Positions 11,104 to 21,534 of a DNA stretch of 64,000 bases are shown one piece after another (the stretch's first letter is position 1; each line of letters begins with the position of its first letter). Position numbers and translations under genes: made by a program. Under the pieces are notes generated by a model. That model did no database searches and had not been told where the DNA came from. It saw only the letters and a program-made list of their open reading frames with translations. The DNA lies in NCBI RefSeq assembly GCF_914767665.1, contig NC_059505.1, positions 31,493,506 to 31,557,505 on the forward strand, in the 5' to 3' direction. The stretch is from Harmonia axyridis. Its lineage: Eukaryota > Arthropoda > Insecta > Coleoptera > Coccinellidae.

Positions 11104-12028
11104 AAAGGGTGTTTTTTAGAGCAATAGAACTTTAAATTGCAATAAAACAACGATGGATTATTCGATTGACATGAATTTTATTTATCCGCAAGATAATCTT
11201 GTGGCATTACATTTTAAATATGATTTCTGGCATATGACCGCCACGGCTGGCTCGGATGTAGTCCAATCTGGACGTCCAATTTCCGATTACTTTTTCCAAC
11301 ATTTGTGGCCGTATATGGACAATAACACGGCGAATGTTGTCTTCCAAATGGTCAAGGCTTAGTGGCTTATCCGCATAGACCAATGACTTTACATAGCCCC
11401 ACAGAAAGTAGTCTAGCGGTGTTAAATCACAAGATTTTGGAGGCCAATTCACAGGTCCAAAACGTGAAATTAGGGGCTCACCAAACGTGTCTTTCAATAA
11501 ATCGATTGTGGCACGAGCTGTGTGACATGTTGCGCCGTCTCGTTGGAAACACAGCTCCTGGCCGTCATGGTTGTTCAATTCAGGAATGAAAAAGTTAGTA
11601 ATCATGGCTCTATACCGATCACCATTGACTGTAACGTTCTGGCCATCATCGTTTTTGAAGAAGTATGGACCAATGATTCCACCAGCCCATAAAGCGCACC
11701 AAACAGTCAGTTTTTCTGGATGTAACGGTGTTTCGAAATACACTTGAGGATTAGCTTCACTCCAAATGCGGCAGTTTTGTTTGTTGATCTAGCCATTCAA
11801 CCAGAAATGCGGTTCATCGCTAAACAAAATAAAATGGACGTAGTGCGCGATACGTATTCCGCACAGAACCATTATTTTCGGAATAAAATTGCACTATTTG
11901 CAAGCATTGTTCAGGTGTGAGTCTATTTATGATGAATTGCCAAATCAAACTGAGAATAAATCAATTGACAGCTGTTAAATCGGTTTCCATCTCGAACACA
12001 GTAACGCCAACTTAAAGTTATATACCTT
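11104..12028 (-). mobile_element. DD41D mariner-superfamily transposon, internally deleted
   Basis: Minus-strand transposase. From its 5' side it shows LQIVQFYSENNGSVRNTYRA, then an abrupt join to LFSDEPHFWLNG (first Asp), an in-frame stop, NKQNCRIWSEANP, then a 178-codon open frame with WCALWAGGIIGPYFF, QRDGATCHTA (second Asp) and TPLDYFLWG (third Asp). I count 41 residues between the second and third Asp, the DD41D spacing described for rosa-type elements. The helix-turn-helix region between RNTYRA and the first Asp block is missing. The ends contain an AGAACTTTAAATT / AACTTTAAGTT pair. The C-terminal 178 codons have no stop, so decay after the deletion was modest. Related copies: 56628-57380 and 61075-61440. 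Confidence 0.85.
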
Positions 12029-12031
12029 ATA

Positions 12032-13183
12032 CAGAGAGGGCCATTGAAAACGAAACAGCGGGTCTGTAAGTCGGCAGAACCGAGTTATATAAATACGCTC
12101 GGACACGTCAACAACATTTTCGAGGGGGACATCGTTCGCGATGAAATTCACCCGAAATACATTCCATCCCTCGGAGCTGTGACCGCCACCCCTAAATTTT
12201 TAAATGGCACCATATGGCAAGTGATACCTCATTTGAAAGGTAGTTTCCTTCTTAATATCAAACAACAAAAATAAATTAATTCTATCGATTCGTTTTAGAG
12301 ATATAGGAACTTGAAGTTGGGAAATAACTTTTTATTCACTCAATCGTTACCATGAAGAGCCCTTGAAATTTCAACAAGTTCTTAGATGGAAGAAGAGCCG
12401 CTATAGGGTGGCCAGCCAGATCTCCAGATTTAACCCCACTCGACTTTTTTCTACGATCTAACATTGCAACTGTTTAAAGATAATTATCATTGTCAAGGAA
12501 TTAAATGATCTAACTGTTCAAATCAAATCAAATCAATCTTTATTCATCATTATCATAACAAAAATTACAGTGTTTACCACCCATTTCCATACAAAAGTAC
12601 AAGTTCTGTTCAAAATGAGACCTCACATTTCGTAGCATTTCCGGCGTTATTCGACGTCATTCTTCAATAATTCTACGTCGTAAATTTTCCAGAGATTCTG
12701 GTTCGGTTGCATAGATTTTGTTTTTCAAGTGACCGCACAGGAAAAAGTCGAGTGGGGTTAAATCTGGAGATCTGGCTGGCCACCCTATAGCGCCTCTTCT
12801 TCCAATCCAAGTTCCAGGAAACATTCTATCTAAAAACTTGTTGAAATTTCAAGTGCTCTTCATGGTAACGATTGAGTGAATAAAAAGTTATTTCCCAACT
12901 TCAAGTTCCTATATCTCGAAAACGAATCGATAGAATTAATTTATTTTTGTTGTTTGATATTAAGAAGGAAACTACCTTTCAAATGAGGTATCACTTGCCA
13001 TATGGTGCCATTCAAAAATTTAGGGGTGGCGGTCACAGCTCCGAGGGATGGAATGTATTTCGGGTGAATTTCATCGCGAACGATGTCCCCCTCGAAAATG
13101 TTGTTGACGTGTCCGAGCGATTTTATATAACTCGGTTCTGCCGACTCACAGAGCCGCTGTTTCGTTTTCAATGGCCCTCTCTG
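12032..13183. mobile_element. Fold-back transposon B (1.15 kb)
   Basis: Outer edges are inverses starting CAGAGAGGGCCATTGAAAA, bordered by TA (12030-12031 and 13184-13185). Arms run about 12032-12451 against 12741-13183 at high identity: the 76-codon open frames at 12044-12274 (+) and 12941-13171 (-) differ at only a few residues. The right arm keeps a 26-base block (about 12804-12829) missing from the left. Inside each arm a 5' leader is fused directly to the catalytic-domain segment GWPARSPDLTPLDFF, so both arms come from the 5' end of an already internally deleted transposon. Both outer ends are therefore the same terminus. The loop (12452-12740) carries the rest of the minus-strand coding remnant. 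Confidence 0.8.
12580..12850 (-). pseudogene. Transposase C-terminal remnant inside fold-back B
   Basis: Minus-strand reading from 12850 gives NKFLDRMFPGTWIGRRGAIG, then GWPARSPDLTPLDFFLCGHL (with the third catalytic Asp), ATEPESLENLRRRIIEE, a stop, and ITPEMLRNVRSHFEQNLYF. This is the C-terminal third of an IS630/Tc1/mariner-like DDE transposase common in insects. The first and second Asp are deleted. It runs from the right arm into the loop of the fold-back structure. Confidence 0.7.
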
Positions 13184-13185
13184 TA

Positions 13186-15684
13186 TAGACAGGGATCACT
13201 TAGAGTTGAAACTTTATTTCATTTATTATGTATAGTTGCTAGTTCTTCAGTTTTTTTTTGTTACCGTAAAATAGGGAATAAATAATAATTTGAATGCTGT
13301 ACACAGTTGTTACCTCAGGGTGAATAACTCACAGCTTTATTTTCTGTAGTTTATTTTGTATTTGTACTAAATAAACTCTATTCTTGAAAGAACACACCCG
13401 TTATAATAAGCAATTTTTTTTGAACGGCAGATGCATACAAAAATATATTTTTCACTGAAGCAAAGTCAAGAGAAATGGCCGGCAGAACATTCTCGAGAAA
13501 TGAGTTTATTGTGTTTCGATAAGGCTCCTCGTTTTAAAATAAATCTCATCTCAATAGAAATACTATTCTTTTCCAGTGAATTCATTTTGTAAGTGAGAAG
13601 GCATCATTGGAATCTTGACATCAATAGCTCCACACAAGATGAAATTGCCAAATTAGCTACTAGACTATGTAAGTCTATATGTAGTATTGATGCCAGAGAT
13701 GCTTTTTTACTTACTTATGCGTTTTTGTTGTCGTAAAAAAAATCTGAAAAACCTACAGATTTACATTTCAAAGGATGTGTCCAATTTGACAATTTCATCT
13801 TTTGGGGACCTATTGATGTCAAAAATGTGAACCTTTTGATTTCAATATGTCAAGTCAAAGATTCCTTTTTATAATAATAATAATAATAATAAATTTATTG
13901 AAATTAAACCCAGTACATGATAGAAAGTGTCAACAGAGAAGATACATTATCTGCATAAATTAAAAAAATAATTTAGTTATACATGTTCGTGGTTGTGACA
14001 AATAACCAGAAAAGTTTATGTGATCATTGGAAATGTAGCAGAGGATAGGCTGATAAATTTCAATTTTATAAAGGTTCAATGAGTTACTTGATGGAGGCAA
14101 TCTAATATCAAAATCAAAATTATGATAATATTGTGTCAAAACCGTAATAATTCAAAGTTGTCATTTGAAGTCAGCATCAACCGAAGAAAAAATTGAATTC
14201 TTGAAAATTGTTATTTCAAATGTAAATTAATGATTTGTATATCCGTATATTCTTTTCACAGAAGAGTAAAAATGTCTGGATTTACATCTTTAGATCTCTA
14301 TCTCTATAAATTCGCCAAAATAGTGTTCCTTTCAGCCTACGGTATTCATAAGTTGGTGAAATATTTGTTTGTAAATTCAGTGAGAGTTCTAAACTATAAG
14401 ACACTCATAAATGTAATGAAAAATACAAAAATTCCAAAACGTAGGTGTATCTTCATGTAAATCATTTTAATCAAGTCATTACTCAATTGTACAGTTTTGG
14501 ATAATTTTTTTTCTGATTGTCATTATTATTGGAAATTATACCGAAATGAGGTCTAATAAATAGTGTGTGTTCTTCCCATTGGGAGAATATTTATTTGATC
14601 TCTAAAGAATTGAACACCCCCATTCGATTCCAAAGAAATGTGTCTCCAGAACAGCAAAGTATTCTACTCTACGAAATATATACGATTCCATTCAGAAAAA
14701 AAAAAGTTTACGATCTATGTCCCTCAGTCTGAGGAAACTCCAACTTAAGGACACAATTTCTTCAGCAAGGATCTGCGAAACAGGACCCAAGGGACGAATA
14801 AAGAAATTGCAGGAACAATGGAATTCGAATTGGATGCTGGAGTTCTCCGTTCTCAAAGGATGGAAGCGAAATTTCTTAGTTCTGCCTCCCATTGAATCCG
14901 TTAATGAATTCGATATTTATATTTAATCCTTATACCCCATTATTCAATTTGGTGTTTAGTTCGGGAATGATAATTGATTCTGGTGTCTTAGGAAGGGTAA
15001 GTCTCGACATTCCTTGCGGAGGAACTTTGAAGAACTTAAAAGCGGTAAGTTTTGGGGAAAAATCGAAACACATATTCGTCAAAGGGAATCTTAAGTCAGA
15101 TGAGATTCTCACTTAAAATAAATTAGGTAAAAGTTCTCCAAACTGTAATTTTCGAATTTTAAGCCGAGAATGGTCTAAACCGATAAGGTTTGATTCGATG
15201 ATGACGTATCTTTCCTCAAATTCGATTCTGTCCAGCCGGCTTCATACACGATAAGTCTCGGACGCATTGACTTAGAAAAATGAAATACACAGGGTAGGTT
15301 CAAATCTTGAATGCTGCATTTTTAGACCATTCGAAATGTTGGCTTCTTGTTAATCTATGGTCATTCAGTGTACTGAAACCATTCAAAGTGCTCTAATTTC
15401 ATTCGAAATTGAGATATCGCTATTATGAAAAAAAAATGTTCAGAAATATGGTGCAACATCTGAGTGTTTGTAAACATTCTCGCCTTCAATGATTCACTCC
15501 ACGTGGTGTTCTGAATGGAAGCTTACAAATCATTCTTTTTGTTCACCCCTATAAATATAACAGAAAACGAAGTAACTAAGGATGGCATTTCTCAAGTAAT
15601 TCGAAAGCAAAATTATATAAATTATATGTTGAATTCAATATGCTAGATTTCTAAAAAGAAAAATTAAAGAATCGCTTCATATTA
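13186..15684. other. No gene recognised (2.5 kb)
   Basis: AT-rich DNA. An (AAT)n run lies at 13872-13893 (listed separately). The open frames at 14230-14460 (+), 14717-14926 (+) and 14892-15116 (+) are preceded or overlapped by opposite-strand frames of similar length and show no recognisable domain. I found no transposon terminus or RT/DDE motif here. Confidence 0.3.
13870..13895. repeat. (AAT)n microsatellite
   Basis: About seven consecutive AAT/ATA units. Such tracts often mark LINE 3' ends, but no LINE coding remnant is visible beside it. Confidence 0.8.
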
Positions 15685-16920
15685 TTAGGTGTACAACTTT
15701 GCTTCCGCCGTTTTGCAATAGATAGCTGTAATGGTTATTGGTAGTCGAAATGAATAGATCGTAGATGTCATACAATAAACTCAGGTTTTTGTTAATATAA
15801 CGCCATCGAATTACTAATCGATTTGTGTGCATCGTAAAATTATTTTCTGTTAAAAATGTCAGCTTACGAGCCAAATTCTCGTCAAATTTTCTACTCAAAT
15901 ATAAAAAAAATCTACGGGTGAGGCTCATCAAATGCTCTCAAATACCTATGGTGAGGCCGCTATTAGTGAAAGAACGTGTCGAGAGTAGTTTCAACGCTTC
16001 AAGAACAGTGATTTGAAGTCTGAGACCAGCATGGCGGTGGATGAGAGAGGGTTTTCGAAGATGCAGAATTGAAGGCATTACTCCATAAGACTCGTGTCAA
16101 ATGCAACAAGAATTGGTAGGATTATTAGGAGTGATGCAACAAGCCATTTTTAAATGCCTAAAAGTCATTTGAATTATTCAGAAACAAGGAAATTGGGTGC
16201 CGTACGAGTTGAAGACAACAGATGTTGAAAGACGTTTGTTTGCTTGTGAACAGCTGCTTGTAAGGCAAAGACAGAAGGGATTTCTTCATCACATCATGAC
16301 TGGAGATGAAAAATGAATTCAATACGATAAACCCAAGCGCAGAAAATCACAAGGATATTCCACGTCGACGGCCAAACCGAATATTCACAGTTCCGAGGTC
16401 ATGCTCAGTATTTGGTGGGACCTGCTGGTTTAGTGTATTATAAGTTATTAAAACCGACTGAAATAATCACAGGTGATCATTATCAAATGGAATTATTGCG
16501 TTTGAGCTGAGCATTGAGAGACAAACGGTCGCAATACAACGAGAGACATGTTAAAGTGATTTTACAGCATGACAACTTTCGACCCCATGTTGCGAAACGT
16601 TGAAATGGGAGATCCTACTCCACCCAGCGTATTCTCCAGACAATGCTCCTTCGGACTATCACATGTTTTGATCAATGGCACGCAGCCTGGCTGACCAGCA
16701 CTTCGGTCTTATGAAGAAGTTAAAAATTTGATCGATGAATGGATCACTTCAAAAGAACACCAATTTTGTCAACGTAGGATTAGTACGCTGCTTGAAAGAT
16801 GGGAGAATGTAGTGGCCAGCAGTGGACAATACTTCAAATCATAAATGTATAACCTGTTTTTCACAATAAATCCTCGAATTTCGGAGAAAAAAACGGCGGA
16901 AGCAAAGTTGTACGCCTATG
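15685..16920 (+). mobile_element. Mariner, mauritiana-type, full length, dead
   Basis: Terminal inverted repeats are clear: the left reads TTAGGTGTACAACTTTGC at 15685 and the right, on the opposite strand near 16920, reads TAGGCGTACAACTTTGC. Length is about 1.24 kb. The coding region (about 15858-16842) shows in order EWFQRFKNSDFEV-like, QQAIFKCLKVI, GNWVPYELK, FACEQLLVRQRQKGFLHH, TGDEK followed by a stop in place of Trp (first Asp), LLKPTE, LQHDNFRPHVAK (second Asp), APSDYH (third Asp, DD34D spacing), and LLERWENVVASSGQYF at the end. At least four stops or frameshifts destroy the frame. Signature words (FQRFK.GDF, QQA...RL, LPERW..VASDG.YF) place it in the mauritiana subfamily. Confidence 0.9.
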
Positions 16921-17776
16921 TAATAAAAACTTGAAAGCAACAAAATCACTTAAATTTCAACAATCATCGTTCTAAGACCTAAAGCTCACCACCCACACCG
17001 ATATTAATCTCCGGATCAATATTTTGATCCGTAAAAAAGCCTCTGCCCATTATTCCGATTTCACCCTTTCTCGACACCCTAAATTGGCGTGAATCAGAAG
17101 TGATCCGCTTAAGAGGGAGAAAAAACTCCTCGATGAGGATAAAAATTGCCGAATAAAATAAACAAACTCGAGTGCAATTAGCCGGCCTGGCCCTCGATGC
17201 GCATTTGAAGGAAAACTCGAATGACTCTTCATATCTCCAAGGCACGCTTAAAAAACGCGAAAAGAAGGAGCGTGAACCTTTTAGGGGGAATCCGGGACTC
17301 CTCATGATACGTATAGGCTGCTTACGCGGATCACCGGAAGTCTTAATTCCTTTCCTGAAAAAAAGGGGAGATGGTTATCACTCCCTCTAATTTACTTATT
17401 CTCAGCTTTAGATCTATTCTACAACAATGGCGCAGGTTACACAGGAAGGGAAAAATTAAACCCGTGACGTTTTTAATGGGTCGTTTGGAGAATTTATACG
17501 GGATGGGCATTTATTCCGTTTATTTTTTGCTTTGCACCTCGGGAATTAATCTGGACGTGATGTGGTGGGGGATTGCTTGATTAGATTCGAATGAGAAAAT
17601 GCTCTGGTGGAAATTTAGTGATAAGGAAGTAGGAAATTTAGGATGTTGTTATTGTTGTATATAATGTATTTACCTGCAATTCTTCTGTTTTTTATCCATC
17701 TACTAGTACTCCTGAAGCTTCGGGAGGATTCACGTATGTATCATACGTGAAAAAACATTAATCGCATTCGTCTAAT
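16921..17776. other. GC-richer island with small palindromes
   Basis: Bases 16979-17640 are GC-richer, carry overlapping open frames on both strands (up to 108 codons, minus) and no domain. Two short palindromes are present: CGGATCAA, 4-base loop, TTGATCCG near 17013-17032, and TCACGTATG, 3-base loop, CATACGTGA near 17729-17749, about 28 bp from the left end of the TIR element at 17777. Function unknown. Confidence 0.35.
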
Positions 17777-18369
17777 TGAAAAAGTAATAAACTTATATAG
17801 AGGAAGTATACGCAATGTTTACATATCCCCAACATGGATAGATTACGTTGTCGGATTGTGATATTTTTTTCAAATCCACAATTTTACTTTATCGTTATGA
17901 ATGTACATTATATTGAATGAAATATATTCATTTGAGTGATTACCGATTAAATATGCAAATTTGAATATTTGCAATCCCATATTTTTCCTAATTGTCGAAT
18001 TTATAATGAGCAGAATATTTATTACTTTCTGTATCTATCTGCTGAAATCCAAGATTTGGCAACTTTTGCTCTCCTAGTGTCATCGGTTGTTTCACGTCAT
18101 TTGGCGCGCTTGAAGTTTGTTTACTGAATTTCGGATATATTTAGGTATTCATTTCAATATATTTCGAGTTAATATGAAACGTTGATTCACTATGGGACAT
18201 GAGAAGTGCGTTCTTTGTGGAGAAACTCACGAATTGAGTGAAATATCCTATCACTGATATGTTTTCATTTCCGCGCGCTTCTTGTCAAATTTGATAGTTC
18301 ATGATGGGGACAAAATTAGCTTACTGAAAATGACATATGCTCCCACTATCTATGTTTATCACTCGTAGG
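17777..18369. mobile_element. 592-bp TIR element (MITE-like), copy 2
   Basis: 593 bp, in the same orientation as copy 1 at 99-690 and similar along its whole length. Shared landmarks are GTAATAAAC at the left edge, ATATGCAAATTTGAATATTT, TTTGGCGCGCTTGAAGTTTG, GTTCTTTGTGGAGAAACTC and TGACATATGCTCCC near the right edge. The Cys-x2-Cys stretch seen in copy 1 is again open here (KCVLCGETHEL..ISYH). The flanking hexamers (tctaat / tttgat) match at only four of six positions, so its target duplication has eroded or differs. Confidence 0.7.
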
Positions 18370-19311
18370 TTTGATTAAAACATATTCAGTTGAAACATTT
18401 TGGAAAGAAAAAAAAATACAAAATGGTGAAGGCGTCGGTTCTACCGAAACAAATTTCGATCCATAGGGTTATAGAGATTTTTCATTTTGTTGAAGACGAA
18501 GAGTTGAAATCGTGATTAAAAAATTTGGGTGTTAATAAATCTTTCGAAAGATGCAGTCAAGTTAAACTGGAAAATATTCGAAAAAACTCGTTTTAATACG
18601 ACTTTTCAACTCTAACCTGGATATACCGTCGAGTAACGCCATTGGTCGAGTCTGAAGTAATGATAATGATAATTGGTCTTTATTTGTACTAGGTAAATTT
18701 GATGAGGGTAGGTTCAGCTTTGAGCTATTCCTACACCTAACTTCATTACAAATTCTTAATAAAAAAAAAAACTTGAGACAAAAATAAACAAATACCAGGA
18801 AGATACTCTAACAACTTCACCACAAATCGCTACAGTCTTTGCCCAAAATAAAAATGACAATTTTAAACTGAAGTCCATCATAGGACATTGATAGAACGAA
18901 AGGTGAAGCCTCAACCTACTTTCAAATACTCTGACAGATGAAGTCTGTCTCAACCACCCATTCTTGGCGAACGCACAAGAGATGTGATCGAACTTTCTAA
19001 GGCCACTGACGAGTTTACAGCAAGTATTCTTCATTATTTGCTAACGATGGCGATCTAAAGCCATCAGAAAAAAAGAGAAAAACCAACCAGGACCTATAAC
19101 AGTCGAGATAACAAGGCTCTGACAAGGCTTTTACAGATATGATTCGCAAAAAATGCTTACCAGCAAATAGCAAACGCAGGACTCCGTATCACTGTTTCAA
19201 AACATAACTAACATGATCACCAACTCACATGGGTTCATTAGAATGTAGGCTCAAATTCTTTGACCCCGAAACCACAGGAATGTCCAGAAATCACCAGAAC
19301 AACATGGTATT
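18370..19311. other. No gene recognised
   Basis: AT-rich. A TGATAATGATAATTGG patch (18660-18680) starts a segment resembling reversed LINE 3' sequence, but I could not confirm RT motifs. The minus-strand open frame 18756-19034 (92 codons) has no domain I recognise. A candidate partial LINE with no decisive motif. Confidence 0.3.
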
Positions 19312-19507
19312 TTACATATCCTCTTTATTTTTTTTTCCGCGAAACACAATTGATTTGTATTTGGACGTTTTTATGTGTGAATTGTGATAAGCGGTATATT
19401 CATCAATCTGCTTTGAATCATAGTTCATCATCTTAACAGTGCCGAGGCAGTTTTCAGGCAAAAAATCAACTGCATCCGCGAAGAATTGAACACGAGTACA
19501 AAAAAAC
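19312..19507 (-). pseudogene. Half of an unrecognised reading frame split by a retrocopy
   Basis: Minus strand, from the left target-site copy down to a stop at about 19312, an open stretch of about 60 codons reads FFADAVDFLPENCLGTVKMM, then NYDSKQIDEYTAYHNSHIKT, ending near KNKEDM. Its composition looks protein-like. On the other side of the retrocopy (20150-20232) the same strand is open in the frame that joins this one if the insert and one target-site copy are removed, giving about 95 codons between stops. I do not recognise the protein. It could be a host exon or an older pseudogene. Confidence 0.35.
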
Positions 19508-19806
19508 TTCTTCTTTTAATGCATATTCACTAACGGATGTTTGCGATAACATTTGCCATCGCTTCTCTATTTCTTGTAGTGTGTAATAATGACTGTACAT
19601 CGTGTAGTCCTGTCCACTATGTGATATTTCGCAGCCAAGACATTTTCTTCCATCTGATTCCTCTTCGACCTTCGATCTTGCCTTCAATTAACAAATGCAA
19701 GAACTATAACATGTCCTAGATATGCTGTTTTCCCTTTTTTGATCACCTCAAATAGTTCATCTTGTTTGTTGATACGTCTAAGAACTTCCTCATTTGTCAT
19801 CCTCTC
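19508..19806 (-). pseudogene. LINE 3' end (polymerase C-terminus plus GAA tail)
   Basis: Minus strand, in order: RRMTNEEVLRRINK, KKGKTAYLGHVI, then LIEGKIEGRRGIRWKKMSWL, RNIT, a stop, WTGLHDVQSLLHTTRNREAM and ANVIANIR followed by stops. This is the characteristic C-terminal tail of a LINE-type non-LTR polymerase (EGKIEGRRG.GRKKMSWLRNIR.W; ANVIANIR). About 20 bases after the stop the DNA reads TTAAAAGAAGAAG on the minus strand, a short GAA-type tail, directly next to the left target-site copy. It continues without spacer into the Fau/RpS30 pseudogene on its 5' side. Confidence 0.85.
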
Positions 19807-20149
19807 CGTCCACGATTGGGTCCTCTCCTATGTCCGAATGTCGTAACAACATCAACAAAACATCTTTTATATTGAATTCTCCTTTTAGGTCTTCCCGTCC
19901 TCTTCTGTTTTTTTTTCTTGCTTTTGTACTTTGGGTGTTTGGTCTTTAACCTTACCAGCACAAGCCAATGAACAGTGGACTTTTCCTCCCAAAAGACCTG
20001 CAGATATTTCTATATCTATATCGCCAAATAAGTTAAGAGTGTCATCGTCAGCTATAGGTTTTCCAGCAGTATATAACAAAATCTCAGAAGATTCAATGTT
20101 TTCTGAATCACAAATTTTTTCCAACGATACCTTAAGTATTCTGATATAT
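19807..20149 (-). pseudogene. RpS30: Fau/RpS30 (ubiquitin-like-eS30) retrocopy, 5'-truncated
   Basis: The parent gene encodes a ubiquitin-like domain fused to ribosomal protein eS30 of the small subunit. Minus strand: IRILKVSLEKICDSENI and ILLYTAGKPIADDDTLNLFG (end of the ubiquitin-like domain), LLGGKVHCSLACAGKVKDQT (the GG cleavage junction and eS30 start, normally LLGGKVHGSLARAGKV), PKVQKQEKK, then after a one-base slip in the poly-Lys tract RTGRPKRRIQYKRCFVDVV and TTFGHRRGPN. Arg and Gly residues of the conserved core are replaced and the frame is broken, so it is dead. There is no intron at the domain junction. The N-terminal roughly 25 residues are missing at 20149 and the last two or three codons and stop are replaced by LINE sequence at 19806. 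Confidence 0.9.
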
Positions 20150-20232
20150 AGTCACAAAAAAACATCTTCAAAATATTCCCATCACAAACCTCAAACCCTT
20201 CCGCCAAGTAGCAAGATCGATCGAACAGAACC

Positions 20233-21534
20233 AGAGTGAAGTAACATAATTCCCATTATCGTTTATCACATATCGATGGAGCCCATAAGCAGCATCCTCC
20301 TACAATGTGTGCCATGGAAAAAGCATAAAATATAGCCGGATGAGAATATATTTAACCACATAATTTCCGGGTCATTTATCTCTAACAATTCATCGCATTT
20401 TTGTTTACCCCACCCGGCGCGTACAAACAACTTTATTTCGGTTTGATATGATTGCCAGTAAAGGAGGAAATAAAAGAAACCTAATGCGATGTTGATATGG
20501 GAAATCTGGGAAGGGGAAGAGCGCGGAGAGTCTCGAAGAAAAACGATAAGGAGCTGGGATTCCGCAGGGGACTCCACGTGAAATGGCAAAAAATGAAACA
20601 AAGAATTTATTTCGGCGGGCGTTTATGGCATTTAACTTGCAAATTCTCGGATTTATTCAGTATGTGGCTACAGCGGGACTCATCACCTTGGAACATTTTT
20701 ATTGTCTTGCCTTAGTTTACAGCCGAGGGGGCGAAAACTCGGGGGCCAGACACTTTTTGGAGTCATGAATGCATAATACAACCATTATTCGGCTGGTTCT
20801 TCCCGGGGTCATATAGCCCTATAAAACCATTCCTGGGGACCTTTGAGCTTTTCTAGTAGGAGGTGGGATACGTTTGTGTTTCGGTGTTGGACAGGTGAAA
20901 GCTGCAAATCTTCCGAAAGGTTTCTGTTTTTTATTCGATGTGTTTTTATCACGATCTTGCTTTGCCTCTGTGAAACGTCTAGAATATGTGTGAGTTAAGT
21001 TCTGGGCACGATTTTTTTTTTTAATTCTCACAACACCTCAAGTAGAGCTCAGTTAATAAATTGTTCAATCCGCAATGAAATGATGAAACAATACCTCCCA
21101 GAAAAATAGTGTCCTCTATTCTTGTTATTTATTGGTTAGAGTTAATCGTGATGACATCGTTCAATGTACACTGTGAATAAAACATAAAAAGGGAAGCACT
21201 TACTTCAGGTACGTAGTTTCAGCGCGTCTATTCCAAATCGTATTCGTGTAATTTTTCCATAAAATTCCACAAGTCGGTCTCTGCTTCAAAGAATTCTTCT
21301 GAAAATAATTCTATAGTCAAAATGTCCTGTCGTGTTTCATAGCTCAAAAACATGCAAGATTGTCATGATACCTCCAATACATTTGCAAATACAGGCTTCA
21401 AAGGTTCGATTTCTCTCTTTTACATGTTAGCAATCTCTCAACCTTATTCTGCAGATATTCTTTGACTGAAAACTTGATTATTTTTTTACATCCGACAAAA
21501 ACTCTGTTTGAGACTGTGTGGTCCTGACTACCTT
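20233..21534. other. GC-richer island then AT-rich DNA, no gene
   Basis: Bases 20400-20910 are GC-richer, with overlapping open frames on both strands (111 codons minus, 72 plus) that carry no domain. Bases 21030-21534 are AT-rich and featureless. I see no transposon terminus. Confidence 0.3.

Larger units (their letters stand above)
19495..20163 (-). repeat. Target-site duplication bracketing the chimeric retrocopy
   Basis: AGTACAAAAAAAC at 19495-19507 and AGTCACAAAAAAAC at 20150-20163 flank the composite Fau-LINE insert. They match at 13 of 14 positions, in direct orientation. This is the length and A/T-rich character expected for LINE-mediated (target-primed) integration. The low complexity of the A run is a caveat; the AGT(C)AC prefix adds specificity. 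Confidence 0.65.

Noticed and set aside
11153..11589. Two + strand frames
   Set aside because: Shadows of the minus-strand DD41D transposase.
12947..13285. 112-codon + frame
   Set aside because: Antisense shadow of the fold-back element B right arm.
14230..14460. Possible membrane-like 76-codon frame
   Set aside because: No clear hydrophobic segments of membrane length and no similarity I recognise.
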